A program made the translations under genes and the position numbers. A stretch of 64,000 nucleotides of DNA from Botrimarina mediterranea (GTDB taxonomy: Bacteria; Planctomycetota; Planctomycetia; Pirellulales; Lacipirellulaceae), in NCBI RefSeq assembly GCF_007753265.1, contig NZ_CP036349.1:2451363-2515362 (forward strand), read 5' to 3'. How positions within the stretch are numbered: the first letter of the stretch is position 1; every line of letters begins with the position of its first letter. Positions 1 to 9,375 of the stretch are shown here, piece after piece. The notes under the pieces were generated by a model that had not been told where the DNA came from, made no database searches, and saw nothing but the letters and a program-made list of their open reading frames with translations.

Positions 1-923
1 AGGGCGCCGTCTAGATCGCAATAATCCAGGAGCGGCAAGAGCTGCGTCGCCGCGGAGATGCCAATCGAACTTTCGACCATACAGCCCACCATCGTCCGGA
101 GGCCAAGCGATCGTGCTTCTTGCAACATTTGTACTGCCGGCGTTAATCCGCCGCACTTGCAAAGCTTGATGTTGACGCCGTGGAAGAGTTCCGCACAGCG
201 CTCGATGTCGGCGGGAACGCAACAGCTCTCGTCGGCGATGATCGGCAATGCGGATTCCTCTCGCACCCATTTATGCTCGGAGGGGGGGGCGTTGGCGGGG
301 AGCGGCTGTTCGATGAACTCCACCCCCAATTGACTAAGCGCCTCCGATTTTTCGACCGTTTCTCTTGAACTCCAGGCGCAGTTGGCGTCAACACGGATGA
401 GCGCGTCCGTGTGCCCACGCAATGCGGCGATGACCTCCAAATCCTGTGAAGTTCCCAGCTTGACCTTGTAGATTCCCCAGCCCGGATTGAGCTGAAACTC
501 TCTGACGACCTGACTAGGAGTCCCGACGCTTAAGGTCCAACTCGAAGGCGGAGGACTGCCCCACGACAGCCCTAGGGTTTCCCAGCAGCACTGCCCCGCT
601 GACTTGGAAAACAAATCGTGTGCGGCCATGTCCAGAGCGGATAACGCGAACAGATCGCCCGCCAAAGTCTCGTTCAGCTCCTTCCAAAGCTGATCACCCG
701 AGGCAAGTGAACACGACTCAACCTCTCGATTGACGCTTTTAAGCGAAGCGACGATCGATTCGACCTTATGCCCGTAGTAGTCGCTTTCGTTGACTTCGCC
801 GTAGCCGACGACTCCCAACAGCTCGAGCCTAACGATCACCGTCCGCTGACTAGTGATCGTGCCACGCGAGATGGTGAAGGGGCGCGCCAGGGGTGAATCG
901 AGGACCTGGATTTCTAACTTCAT
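1..923 (-). CDS. dgcA: Enolase-superfamily racemase/epimerase, DgcA-like (3' end outside window)
   Basis: Reading the minus strand from the ATG at 923 gives an open frame to the window edge (307 codons seen). It shows the muconate-lactonizing/enolase-superfamily pattern: IYKVKLG, IRVDANCAW, FIEQPLP, IIADESC and NIKLCKCGG, that is the metal-binding Asp, Glu and Asp plus catalytic lysines. General annotation would call it a dipeptide (L-Ala-D/L-Glu) epimerase. Its start overlaps the stop of the DUF1611 gene upstream by ATGA (920-923), so the two are translationally coupled. That pairing is known from the DgcN-DgcA route, in which DgcA racemizes N-acetyl-D-glutamate to the L form. The family is certain from motifs; the substrate is inferred from the neighbour. 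Dipeptide epimerase stays possible because a peptidase-like serine hydrolase lies nearby. Confidence 0.85.
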   Translation of the reverse strand, partial: MKLEIQVLDSPLARPFTISRGTITSQRTVIVRLELLGVVGYGEVNESDYYGHKVESIVASLKSVNREVESCSLASGDQLWKELNETLAGDLFALSALDMAAHDLFSKSAGQCCWETLGLSWGSPPPSSWTLSVGTPSQVVREFQLNPGWGIYKVKLGTSQDLEVIAALRGHTDALIRVDANCAWSSRETVEKSEALSQLGVEFIEQPLPANAPPSEHKWVREESALPIIADESCCVPADIERCAELFHGVNIKLCKCGGLTPAVQMLQEARSLGLRTMVGCMVESSIGISAATQLLPLLDYCDLDGA

Positions 924-2029
924 TGGAGTATCTCGTCTCGGTAACTCAGGACAGCGTCGACTAGCACACCCGCTCCGTCTCGATACACGTCGCATGCTGG
1001 AAGCTGAAGCGATTCAGAGACCCTGACGCATTCATGCGCGGCTTCGGATTCACTAAGGCCGTGGCTGTTGATTGCTATTCCGATGACCTTGGCGGCGGCG
1101 CGTACGCTCGCGATCCTCTCGTACAGTTCCACCAAACGGATCAGTGGCACAAGCTGCGCGTGAGGAAGACCGAGAACCGCTTTCCGAGCGGGCGCGTAGC
1201 ACATCACTAGCCCTTGCGGCGCGCAGCCGTGCAGCAGTCCGAGCGTCACACCAGAGAAGCTCGGGTGCGCCAGACTCCCTTGCCCCTCGATCAGTACAAA
1301 ATCGTGATGCTGTTCCGCGACGACTTGCGATTCGATCGCCCCGCTGATGAAGTCAGCGACCACGGCGTCGACAGGTATGCCTGCGCCGTCGATCATGATT
1401 CCCGTTTGGCCCGTGGCCACAAAGCTAGAATCATGGCCGCGCCGTTTAAGTTCACGGTCGATTTCGATCGCCGAGACCATTTTTCCAACGCTGCAGTCTT
1501 GTCCGACCGTGTGGATACGCAGATTAGACCTGCGGAAGGCGACGCCGCCAGCTACCCGCGAATGCCCGTTCTTGCGGATGTCGATGATCCGAACATCGTG
1601 CCGTTGTGCGAGTTCAGCAAACTCCGGATCTTCGGAGACGAACTCGTGAAGACCGGAGACGATGTCGATCCCACGCCGCAGGCAGCCAGCGATCGCAGGC
1701 CGCCACTCGATGGGGAGCTTTCCGCCGGCTGGGGCGATACCGATGAACAGAGCATCTGCCGGGGGGATCTCATCAAGACTACCACAGATCGGAGTTTCAC
1801 CCCCGGCTCCAAATACCTCCTGACAACGCTTCCCAGCGACGCTGCTGTCGAGGACGGCAGTGACGTGCTCTTGACGATAGCGCAACAAACTAATGGCGGT
1901 CTTCGCGAATCCCGAGTTGGCCTGCCCCTCGGTGAAAACGATAATTCGCTGGTAGTTGCGGAGCACCTCCGCCATAACGCCTGACTCAGCACAAGTCCTA
2001 AGGGGCGCGTTACCGACTATCTGAGACAT
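920..2029 (-). CDS. dgcN: DUF1611 family protein, probable D-glutamate N-acetyltransferase DgcN
   Basis: A 369-residue protein of the DUF1611 family, often mis-annotated as an NAD-dependent epimerase. A Rossmann-like N-terminal half is followed by a P-loop-like segment, GQDCSVGK, at residues 176-183, then TGQTGIMIDG and LIEGQGSL motifs typical of the family. Known members called DgcN acetylate D-glutamate with acetyl-CoA, and the product is racemized by DgcA. The gene overlaps the enolase-superfamily gene downstream by four bases, which supports a two-step D-glutamate pathway. D-glutamate is a peptidoglycan and environmental D-amino-acid product. The first Met is used here; Met19 (start at 1975) is an alternative and neither has a strong ribosome-binding site. 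The function is inferred from family and context. Confidence 0.8.
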   Translation of the reverse strand: MSQIVGNAPLRTCAESGVMAEVLRNYQRIIVFTEGQANSGFAKTAISLLRYRQEHVTAVLDSSVAGKRCQEVFGAGGETPICGSLDEIPPADALFIGIAPAGGKLPIEWRPAIAGCLRRGIDIVSGLHEFVSEDPEFAELAQRHDVRIIDIRKNGHSRVAGGVAFRRSNLRIHTVGQDCSVGKMVSAIEIDRELKRRGHDSSFVATGQTGIMIDGAGIPVDAVVADFISGAIESQVVAEQHHDFVLIEGQGSLAHPSFSGVTLGLLHGCAPQGLVMCYAPARKAVLGLPHAQLVPLIRLVELYERIASVRAAAKVIGIAINSHGLSESEAAHECVRVSESLQLPACDVYRDGAGVLVDAVLSYRDEILQ

Positions 2030-2341
2030 TCGCAGTGATTACTTCGAAGGGGGGCAGACACGGGGCAACCTATACGCGGCGCCGTCGATATCCTTGAAGA
2101 TGACGTTAGCAGAGCCGTACGGCGAGGACGCTATGCTGCAGCGCAAATCTCCTGTAATCCGCGCCCACATTACACGGCGAGGACATCGCACCGTGCTATA
2201 AGACTGGGGACACGCTATGGCGGGGAAGCTCGCTCTCACGGGGAGCCCACCTCGACTTTCCCCGTCGGATTTCTCGCAAATCTCAGCCTAGTCACGTGCG
2301 GTGCTTTACTATCAAGAATTCGATGTCCCTCTTTATGCTTT
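2030..2341. other. Intergenic, no gene seen
   Basis: Divergent intergenic region between dgcN (minus) and the serine hydrolase (plus). A 66-codon open frame on the minus strand (2039-2239) has no recognisable domain or ribosome-binding site and is not annotated. Promoters for both genes should lie here, but no convincing -10/-35 pair was identified. Confidence 0.5.
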
Positions 2342-3703
2342 ATGGTTGAGTTCAAGAGGCTGTTTCGACTCTCCGTCATCCTGCTGGCTGCCCTAGCGCC
2401 GCTGGCATGCCTGGGCGATCAAGAGAGTGACAAGAACATCGATACTCCGTCGCCGCTTTCCAGGGACTCGACTACCGCGACTCCACAAGAACGCATCTGG
2501 AATGAAATACCCGATGATTGGGAGCCCCCGTTCGAGAAGTATCTTCTCAATCAGTTCGCCAAGCACCAGATCCCCGGCGCATCGATGGCGGTCGTTCGCG
2601 ATGGGAGGGTGCTATACGCGCGAAACTTTGGATGGGCCGATGTTGGAAACAAAACACCGGTTCAGTCGTGCAGCCTGTTCCGAGTCGCCAGCCTCTCGAA
2701 GCCACTGACGGCCACGGCTATCTTCCGTCTCTCTGAATCGGGGAAGCTGGATCTCGACGCCCCTGTGCTTCCCTTGCTGGAAGATACCGACTACTTCCCG
2801 CAACAGAACGCCTTGAGTGACGCACGTCTCAAAGACATCACGGTCGAACTCCTCCTTCAACACCGCGCAGGATGGGACCGCGGCATCTCGGGAGATCCTA
2901 TGTTCGAGTCGGCCCGTGTCGCTCAGGCATTCCGAAAGCGACCACCCGCGAGTCAAATCGACACGATTCGCTACGTGCTGAGCAAGCCACTCGACTTTGA
3001 GCCGGGCGAGCGGTACTGCTACTCCAACTTTGGCTATCTACTGCTCGGAAGGATCATTGAGCAAGTGAGCGGCATGGATTACGAAACGTTTGTGCGAGAT
3101 GAAATCCTTGCTCCGGCAGGCGTCACCGACATGCGGATAGGACACACTTTGTCACAAGGCAAAGATCCGCGAGAAGTAAAGTACTACGACCCCGGGGTTG
3201 GCCCGTCGGTCTTTGACCCCGATAGTCAGACGCTAGTTCCCGAACCCTATGGGGTGTGGAACCTGGAAGCGATGGATGCCCACGGGGGATGGATTGCGAC
3301 CGCCACGGATATGGCGAAGTATGCGTCGACCTACTATGCCGACGCGGTTGGCCCTCCGCGCTCAAACGCGTTGCTCAACGCGACCGTCGCCCGCCCCTCG
3401 GGCGCAGCGGGATACGATCCTCAGGGCGCGCCGACCAAGGCGTACTACGGACTGGGGTGGAAGATTCTCACCGACGATCAACATGAGTGGACGCACCTCA
3501 CCCATCTTGGGTCCCTGCCGGGCTCCAGCACCATGCTGATTTGCCAGAGAGATGGCGTCTGCTACGCGCTGCTCTGCAATGCGAGGAAATCGCCATACAC
3601 AGATCACTTCTGCAACTCGATCTTCGACGACCTCGTCGCCTTGGTGCAAGAAACCGACTGGCCCACTCCTGCAGAGCTTCCGGCGTCAACTAGTCCGAGA
3701 TAG
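2342..3703 (+). CDS. Class C beta-lactamase-like serine hydrolase, exported
   Basis: A 453-residue protein with an N-terminal hydrophobic export signal (residues 7-24) ending in LACLG, a weak lipobox. The serine hydrolase signature is complete: SLSK (Ser117-Lys120) is the SxxK nucleophile/base pair, YSN near residue 226 is the YxN motif, and HLG near residue 386 stands for the KTG/HxG element. Such beta-lactamase/DD-peptidase-like enzymes act on D-amino-acid peptides, esters or cell-wall fragments. Lying next to the DgcN/DgcA pair, it could release D-amino acids outside the cell, but that is inference. Its 3' end overlaps the convergent regulator gene by 18 bases. Confidence 0.85.
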   Translation: MVEFKRLFRLSVILLAALAPLACLGDQESDKNIDTPSPLSRDSTTATPQERIWNEIPDDWEPPFEKYLLNQFAKHQIPGASMAVVRDGRVLYARNFGWADVGNKTPVQSCSLFRVASLSKPLTATAIFRLSESGKLDLDAPVLPLLEDTDYFPQQNALSDARLKDITVELLLQHRAGWDRGISGDPMFESARVAQAFRKRPPASQIDTIRYVLSKPLDFEPGERYCYSNFGYLLLGRIIEQVSGMDYETFVRDEILAPAGVTDMRIGHTLSQGKDPREVKYYDPGVGPSVFDPDSQTLVPEPYGVWNLEAMDAHGGWIATATDMAKYASTYYADAVGPPRSNALLNATVARPSGAAGYDPQGAPTKAYYGLGWKILTDDQHEWTHLTHLGSLPGSSTMLICQRDGVCYALLCNARKSPYTDHFCNSIFDDLVALVQETDWPTPAELPASTSPR

Positions 3704-4921
3704 ACCGTGCAACTTAACGGATCTCCCTGCTCGCAGATCGCTAGGCGTCTTTCCATAAACTTTACGGAAGACGCTCGTTAGGTAGGGGCCACTCGAGAAT
3801 CCGCATGCAGCGGCTACCCCCGAAACGCTCATCGACGAATTCAGCAGCATCTGACGCGCCTTTTCGACTCGTACACGCCGGATCTCTTCAGCCGGGCTTC
3901 GGCCGAACACCTCTCTAAATCGCAACTCCATGGAACGCCGAGACATCCCGGCGACGCGTACCAGGTCTCTTATCTGGAGTTGCCCCGTCGCGTGTTGCTG
4001 AATATACCGTTGAACCGACTCCATGCAGGAGTCGCCGATCGCGTTATGGTCGGTCGATCGCCGCGCACAAATACCAAGCGGCGCCAGCAGCTGCGGCTGG
4101 CTCGGTGGAGTTCCCGTTCGAACCATCGAGTCAAGGATCTTGCAGGCTTCCCACCCGATCCGATGGCTTGCCAGCTCAATGCTAGACACCGATGGAAGAA
4201 TCAGGTTGCACAAGAGATCGTCTTCGTCGCCAGAAAGCACAAGGACTTCGCCCGGGACATCGACACCGTGCGACTGGCAGGTTTCGACGAGCTCTCTCGC
4301 CGGGTACGGGTCCGACACAAAGACCCCGACGGGCTTCGGCAGGATGCTAAGCTTGGCGGCGATACGTTGACGATCACTTGACCTTTCGGTTCTCGCCGCA
4401 TCTGCTTCTGAGACGAGGACTTCGCAAGGATAACCTCGGCTGTGCACATAACGCACAAACTCTTCCCCGCGAAGGTCCGCTTCCCGACGAAGCGAGGGGC
4501 AATAGGTGGCGAAGTGCGTCACTCGCAAACTTGAGAAGTGCTCGTAAGCCAGACGGGCCCTGGCAAAATTGTCCGTCGCCACGTGCCCCAGCCAACGAGC
4601 GTTGTGGAACATACCCGAGATGTTGACGGTAGGCATTCCTCGTCGCCGTAAGTGCTTCAACAGTGAGACGTCTCGTACGAGAGCGATCACGCCATCGCCA
4701 CTCCATTCCTCTGGTATCCGCAGGCGGCGCTCGGCGTCCCGCGGCGCAATTAAGAGCTCCCAATTTGCCTGGCTTGCGAACCGGGCGATCGCTTGAAGTA
4801 CGCTTCTTCCCCACGCGTCATCGGCTTCGATCAGGACGGTGATTTGTCTCTTGCGATCGTCAGCATTCATGCCCGACGAGGGGCCTGGAGATTGCGAGTC
4901 AGTCATCTTATGCCTCGACAT
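3686..4921 (-). CDS. XylR-type AraC family transcriptional regulator
   Basis: A 411-residue regulator. Residues about 25-290 form a periplasmic-binding/LacI-like sugar sensor (QITVLIEADDAWGRSVLQAI at the start; GVFVSDPYPARELVETCQ and VLVLSGDEDDLLCNL later). Residues about 300-405 form an AraC-type double helix-turn-helix (IRDLVRVAGMSRRSMELRF; VSGVAAACGFSSGPYLTSVF). This is the architecture of XylR, which senses xylose and activates pentose genes. It lies directly downstream of a paralogous regulator on the same strand with a 66-base gap, so they may be co-transcribed. Internal Mets at residues 6 and 18 are possible starts. Target genes are probably the local pentose or glycan genes, but that is not shown. 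Confidence 0.88.
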   Translation of the reverse strand: MSRHKMTDSQSPGPSSGMNADDRKRQITVLIEADDAWGRSVLQAIARFASQANWELLIAPRDAERRLRIPEEWSGDGVIALVRDVSLLKHLRRRGMPTVNISGMFHNARWLGHVATDNFARARLAYEHFSSLRVTHFATYCPSLRREADLRGEEFVRYVHSRGYPCEVLVSEADAARTERSSDRQRIAAKLSILPKPVGVFVSDPYPARELVETCQSHGVDVPGEVLVLSGDEDDLLCNLILPSVSSIELASHRIGWEACKILDSMVRTGTPPSQPQLLAPLGICARRSTDHNAIGDSCMESVQRYIQQHATGQLQIRDLVRVAGMSRRSMELRFREVFGRSPAEEIRRVRVEKARQMLLNSSMSVSGVAAACGFSSGPYLTSVFRKVYGKTPSDLRAGRSVKLHGLSRTS

Positions 4922-4987
4922 ATCGAGTCAACACCTGGGCGATGGGATCACGGCTAATTGGCAAGGAAAGAAATGTGCGCCGGTAGG

Positions 4988-6145
4988 TTAGCTGTAGCTG
5001 TTGCGGTACTTACCTGGTGACAAGCCCATCTCCCTTTTGAACATGACGCCCATGTACTCTGTGTGTTTGAAGCCGGCCAGCCTCGCGATGCCTTCTAGCG
5101 ACAAATCGGTCATCCGTAGAAGCTCCTTGCATCTGGCGATCTGGACGTTCCTTATTTCGGCTTTGGGTGAGCGGCCGAAATGCTCTCGGAATCCCCGTTC
5201 GAGCCAGCTTCTTGAGACGTTCATGTAATCCAGAACGTCCTGGACGGTGACGCCCTCGCAAGCGTGCTCTCTGATATAGCGCAGTGCACGGGCGATTTCG
5301 GGATCGGGCACCGCGAAGATATCCGTGGACCGCCGCACCACAATGCCGCGTGATGGTATCTCTGTTACTTCCTCTTCTGCAGCATCAGCGCCCCCCCCGG
5401 TCATGATCTGATCTAGTTTTTTCGCCGCCTCAAAGCCGATACGTTCTGGATCGAGGACAATGCTCGACATGGGGGGGTTAGTTAGATTGCATAAGAGTTC
5501 GTCGTTGTCGACTCCTAGGACGGCGACCTGCTCGGGAACCATCAATCCAGCGCGCCCACAAGCATCGAGGACGTGGTGCCCTAGTAGGTCATTTGTGGCG
5601 AGCACTCCAACGGGCTTCTCTAATTCGGCAAGCCACTCGGCGAGCCGATTCTGATCTTGGTCCCATTTCTGCGCCTGGACTCGGAACGGCTGCTCATAGA
5701 CAGCGCAGTCGTGGTTTGAAAAGGCTACTTCGCGGGCGTATCCCTCGGCTCGCTGCTGTGACCAATACTGCCCCCGGTAACTGCAGCAGGCGAAATGTTT
5801 GAAGCCCCGCTCGATGAAGTGTTGGGCTCCCACACGCCCGCACGCGCTGTCGGCCGAACAGATGCGAGGAAGACCCATACTCGGCTGGAAATTGCTCAAA
5901 TCGACGGCGGCAATTCCTAAGCTTTGGATGGCCTCTTTTGCGTCGCTGGTGAGCTGACGGGTGATGATCCCGTCCCCGCCCCAGCGTGAGAGAAGACGGC
6001 GCACATCACCACCGATCTCGTGTTGCTCGATGTAGATCGACCAGGGTCGGCTGGAAACGAGATAGCTGGAAATCCCCTTCAAGATTCCTCGTCCATAAAC
6101 ACGGGAAGTCTCGACATCAAGGGCAACGCGGGGACGTGGAGCCAT
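4988..6145 (-). CDS. XylR-type AraC family transcriptional regulator
   Basis: A 385-residue paralogue of the downstream regulator. The sensor domain begins PRVALDVETSRVYGRGILKG, typical of XylR-type proteins, and includes GVLATNDLLGHHVLDACGRAG and VLGVDNDELLCNL. The C-terminal AraC domain (about residues 280-383) includes VQDVLDYMNVSRSWLERGF and LEGIARLAGFKHTEYMGVMF. It faces away from the PEP-CTERM gene across a 560-base gap that carries a perfect hyphenated palindrome 91 bases upstream of the start, a candidate operator. The family is certain; the sugar sensed is unknown, though a nearby arabinofuranosidase and pentitol-type dehydrogenases suggest a pentose. Confidence 0.9.
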   Translation of the reverse strand: MAPRPRVALDVETSRVYGRGILKGISSYLVSSRPWSIYIEQHEIGGDVRRLLSRWGGDGIITRQLTSDAKEAIQSLGIAAVDLSNFQPSMGLPRICSADSACGRVGAQHFIERGFKHFACCSYRGQYWSQQRAEGYAREVAFSNHDCAVYEQPFRVQAQKWDQDQNRLAEWLAELEKPVGVLATNDLLGHHVLDACGRAGLMVPEQVAVLGVDNDELLCNLTNPPMSSIVLDPERIGFEAAKKLDQIMTGGGADAAEEEVTEIPSRGIVVRRSTDIFAVPDPEIARALRYIREHACEGVTVQDVLDYMNVSRSWLERGFREHFGRSPKAEIRNVQIARCKELLRMTDLSLEGIARLAGFKHTEYMGVMFKREMGLSPGKYRNSYS

Positions 6146-6705
6146 TGCTGTGGTCTCTCTGCCAAGTCTTACGAAGGGGGATTGTCGCGCGTCCTAGACG
6201 CTGTGCGGCGACATTCCTGGATCAGATGCGGCCGGGAGAATAATTCTCTAGCGAAGAGAGTAAAAGATCTCCGCTGACATAGCAATGCATTCCGAGCGGC
6301 CAGCCCGAGCACGCCAGCCACCCAAGCCGCGACCCGCCTATATACGCTGCTTTTTACAGGACGATCGTGACAGTTGCTGCCCGGCGATCCGCTCCATCTC
6401 CTTCCTGGCACCTCTGCAAAGAAACTCATGCACCCGGGCACAAAAGCTCCTTTGCTTTCTCCAGGTCGCTTGATACGGTTGGGGGCGTGACGCACGTCTG
6501 CCAAGATCATTCGCTTTTCCAGACACGCAATCTCATGGCGGGCGTCCATCTGCGATCCAGCATGGATAGAGACGCTCGCCGGGCTTGAGTTGGCCATGTC
6601 GCCGCGTTCGGCGGTGACCGGTGAGGGGGCTATTTCAAAAACGGCCCGCTAGCGCCGGAGCTGTCGGCTACTTTTCTTTTCGGACTAATCAACTAGGAGT
6701 CCTCG
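6146..6705. other. Divergent intergenic region, no gene seen
   Basis: 560 bases between the second XylR-like regulator and the PEP-CTERM gene. Short open frames in it have no recognisable content. It holds a palindrome at 6236-6248 and must contain promoters for both flanking genes. A clear ribosome-binding site, AGGAG, sits 7 bases before the ATG at 6706. Confidence 0.5.
6236..6248. promoter_or_regulatory. Hyphenated palindrome, candidate operator
   Basis: GAGAAT-A-ATTCTC is a perfect inverted repeat with a single central base. It sits 91 bases upstream of the regulator start at 6145 and about 460 bases upstream of the PEP-CTERM gene. Its size and position fit a dimer-binding operator for autoregulation. 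No second copy near the sugar genes was found by eye, so its role is speculative. Confidence 0.35.
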
Positions 6706-8154
6706 ATGCTTCGAGAAACGCTTCGCTGTGGGTCACTAGCGACCCTGTTGCTTACGGCAATCCCAGCAGCCGACGCCGCGAACCCCATTTCGATCCTGGA
6801 CGCCTCCTTCGAGTCTGTCACTGTCGATCCCAATACCGAGGTGATCGATGGTCCAAGGGAATGGGGAAGAGGTTGGGGAGGCGGATTTGCGTCCTTGTTC
6901 GAGACCCCTAGCCCGCTTTACGCCAATCAGGATGGCAACTACTTAGGCAATATCTTTGTAACGGCAGAAGCGGGATTCGCCGCTCTGTACCAGGATGTCG
7001 CCCGGATCGAAGAGGGCACCTATAGCTTTACCATCGGTGTCGGACACGAGCCGGGAGCCGAACCGACCACCGCTCCTTTCAACATCAACTTCGAAGCAGT
7101 CGGCTATGGTCTTGGCACTGTGCTGGTGCAAGAAAATTCCTTTCCCACTGGTACATTTAACAGCACCGCTTTGACAGACGTCACGGTCGAATTGGAATTT
7201 CCTTCGGGTCACCCGGAGATCGGGAGAACCTTACGCCCTGTCCTACTCGCGACGGGGGCTGATGGTGGGTCTAATCCCGAGGATCCGCGGGCTAGCTATA
7301 TGATGGATAACGTGCGGGCTACCTTTACTCCAACCTCCGGCCCCGCACGATCTGTCCAAGTGGGCGAGCACTCCTTCGATCCACTCGATTGGAAAGTGCC
7401 GGCATCCGGTGGGGCCAACGCAACGCAGTATCGTCCCGCTGAGCCACTTTTCAGCAACCAAGATGGAGATCAGTTTGGCGCCTTAACAGTGCGCGCTGAT
7501 AGCGGTTGGGGCGCGGCGTTCTACCAAGATACGACGACCATCCAGGAGGGCCTTTACAGCTTGACGGTCGGTGTCGCCCATTTTCCGGGCTACGAGCCCA
7601 CGACCTCGCCATTCCAAATTAACTTCGAGTCCGTTGCGGCCAACGGCAGTGTGACCCTGCTAGGTGAGAACATTTTCGCCGTGGGGGCGGCGAACAGCGT
7701 CGAGTTGACTGATTTGACCGCGACACTCGAGATCCCGCAGGGGCTGCCGAACATCGGCGAGACGCTCCGCCTAGTCCTCCTGGCCACCGGCGCCGACGGC
7801 GGATCCAACCCCCTCGCCGACGACCCTCGGGCGATCTATCTGCTAGACAATGTCCGACTTGAGCACGCCCCCGCCTCGGCAGGCCCCCTCGCAGGCGACT
7901 TCAATGGCGATGGGTTTGTTAACGCCGCCGACTATACCGTCTGGCGTGACAATCTAGGAGCCGCCGATGAAGCGGCCATCAACGGCGCCGGCAACGGCGT
8001 CGATGGCGTCGACCCGGCCGACTACACCGTGTGGCAGGCGAACTACGGGTCCTCTGCGGCGGTTCAGTCACGGGAGATCAGTATCCCAGAACCGGCCGCA
8101 TTAGCAACGCTTTCGATCGTCATGCTGACGATGGTCGGATACCGCCGCCGTTGA
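6706..8154 (+). CDS. Secreted PEP-CTERM protein with duplicated domain and dockerin-like repeat
   Basis: A 482-residue exported protein with a signal peptide (about residues 1-26). Two homologous domains of about 170 residues follow: the first contains [12 protein letters not shown] and the second [12 protein letters not shown], each preceded by an NQDG motif and followed by (F/I)NFE(A/S)V and a [17 protein letters not shown] stretch. Then comes a dockerin type I-like calcium repeat pair ([20 protein letters not shown] and [14 protein letters not shown]). The last 25 residues are a PEP-CTERM sorting tail: IPEP, a hydrophobic helix, then YRRR. Such proteins are processed at the membrane for surface or extracellular-matrix display. 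The duplicated domain is unknown, possibly carbohydrate-binding. The start is fixed by AGGAG 7 bases upstream. Confidence 0.88.
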   Translation: MLRETLRCGSLATLLLTAIPAADAANPISILDASFESVTVDPNTEVIDGPREWGRGWGGGFASLFETPSPLYANQDGNYLGNIFVTAEAGFAALYQDVARIEEGTYSFTIGVGHEPGAEPTTAPFNINFEAVGYGLGTVLVQENSFPTGTFNSTALTDVTVELEFPSGHPEIGRTLRPVLLATGADGGSNPEDPRASYMMDNVRATFTPTSGPARSVQVGEHSFDPLDWKVPASGGANATQYRPAEPLFSNQDGDQFGALTVRADSGWGAAFYQDTTTIQEGLYSLTVGVAHFPGYEPTTSPFQINFESVAANGSVTLLGENIFAVGAANSVELTDLTATLEIPQGLPNIGETLRLVLLATGADGGSNPLADDPRAIYLLDNVRLEHAPASAGPLAGDFNGDGFVNAADYTVWRDNLGAADEAAINGAGNGVDGVDPADYTVWQANYGSSAAVQSREISIPEPAALATLSIVMLTMVGYRRR

Positions 8155-8346
8155 TACTTCGATCGATTCAAGTTTGGCGGAGTCGTCGTCCAGCAGCCGG
8201 GCGACTTCTAAGATCGTCATCTGCCGCGATCGCTGGTCTCTGCGGTTCGGGGTGGCCGTAGAGACCATGCGATTGCCCGAGTTGCCCGGCGCGTAACGTC
8301 GGGGGCGGGGCAACGTCTACCACGAAATGCCGAAGGGAGAGTTACC

Positions 8347-9375
8347 TTGAAGGACACTTGCAAGACTCCGACACAGTTCTGGAGCGAGCACGAGCGATTG
8401 CCTGCTGCAAGACCACCAGCCGCCAGCGGGCGTCGGAGGGCGATGGCGTTCACTCTTGTCGAGCTGCTTGTCGTCATAGCGATCATCGGGATCCTGGTCG
8501 CCTTGCTCTTGCCCGCCGTCCAAGCCGCGCGTGAGGCCGCCCGACGCACGCAGTGTATAAATGCTCTGAAACAGGTCGGCCTAGCTCTACAGAACCACCA
8601 CGCCAGTAAGCAGCACTTTCCTCCAGGCTCGCAGGCAGACAACGAGGCGGAACGTACCGTCGTCCATCAATGGACGATCTACTTGATGCCCTATCTGGAG
8701 GAGGCCGCAATCGCCGATCGTTACGATTGGGACTACGGCGATCGGAGTGCAGGCTTTGCGGATAGGAATGGTCCACTATTCCGGACCGACATCAAGGCGC
8801 TGCAGTGCCCCAGCGACCAGCACGGCTACGTGAAGGACTGGGGCTGGTCACACTCCAATTACGTCGCCTGCTTTAGCGCGGACGGTTCGTGGGTTGAGCC
8901 GGGAGGCTGGTCGGCCGACAACAACATCAACCATCCCTACTACAACCCTTCTGTCGATTCACAACTACGCGCACTGTTCAACTTCAACCGCAGACGGTCC
9001 ACCAAGCACGTAGTAGATGGCACATCGCACACGTTCGCTTTCTCGGAAGTAATCAGCGGCGCTGACGGCGAGCCGGACTTCCGCGGCACATGGGCGGTGG
9101 ACCACGGCGTCGCCTACACCCATCGCTTGGGTCCTAATTCGACCCTCGACGACAAGGACGCCTACGGATGCCCCACACAGAAGCGTCCCGAGGCCCCTTG
9201 CTCCAGATCGCCAAGCTTTGGCACCGCCTATTGGGCGGCGCGGAGCTTGCATCCAGGTGGCGTAAACGGCGCCCGTGTGGATGGCTCGGTCGCGTTTGTG
9301 TCCGACAGCGTCGACACACAACTTTGGATCGCGCTAGGGAGCATCAACGGCGGCGAGGCCGACACCAGCCTATGA
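8347..9375 (+). CDS. DUF1559 type II pseudopilin-like protein
   Basis: A 342-residue protein with the type IV pilin/pseudopilin N-terminus FTLVELLVVIAIIGILVALL followed by LPAVQAAREAARRTQC, the hallmark of DUF1559 proteins, which are greatly expanded in planctomycetes. Prepilin peptidase would cut before the Phe. The TTG at 8347 is used because AGGGAGAG lies just upstream; it gives a long leader of about 33 residues. The ATG at 8443 would give a very short leader and is the alternative start. C-terminal features (HPGGVNGARVDGSVAFVSDS) are typical of the family. It overlaps the lipoprotein gene downstream by ATGA. Family members are thought to be secreted or surface proteins; the exact role is unknown. 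Confidence 0.9.
   Translation: MKDTCKTPTQFWSEHERLPAARPPAASGRRRAMAFTLVELLVVIAIIGILVALLLPAVQAAREAARRTQCINALKQVGLALQNHHASKQHFPPGSQADNEAERTVVHQWTIYLMPYLEEAAIADRYDWDYGDRSAGFADRNGPLFRTDIKALQCPSDQHGYVKDWGWSHSNYVACFSADGSWVEPGGWSADNNINHPYYNPSVDSQLRALFNFNRRRSTKHVVDGTSHTFAFSEVISGADGEPDFRGTWAVDHGVAYTHRLGPNSTLDDKDAYGCPTQKRPEAPCSRSPSFGTAYWAARSLHPGGVNGARVDGSVAFVSDSVDTQLWIALGSINGGEADTSL

Noticed and set aside
2039-2239. 66-codon open frame on the minus strand in the dgcN upstream region
   Set aside because: No ribosome-binding site, no domain, and it lies in a promoter region.
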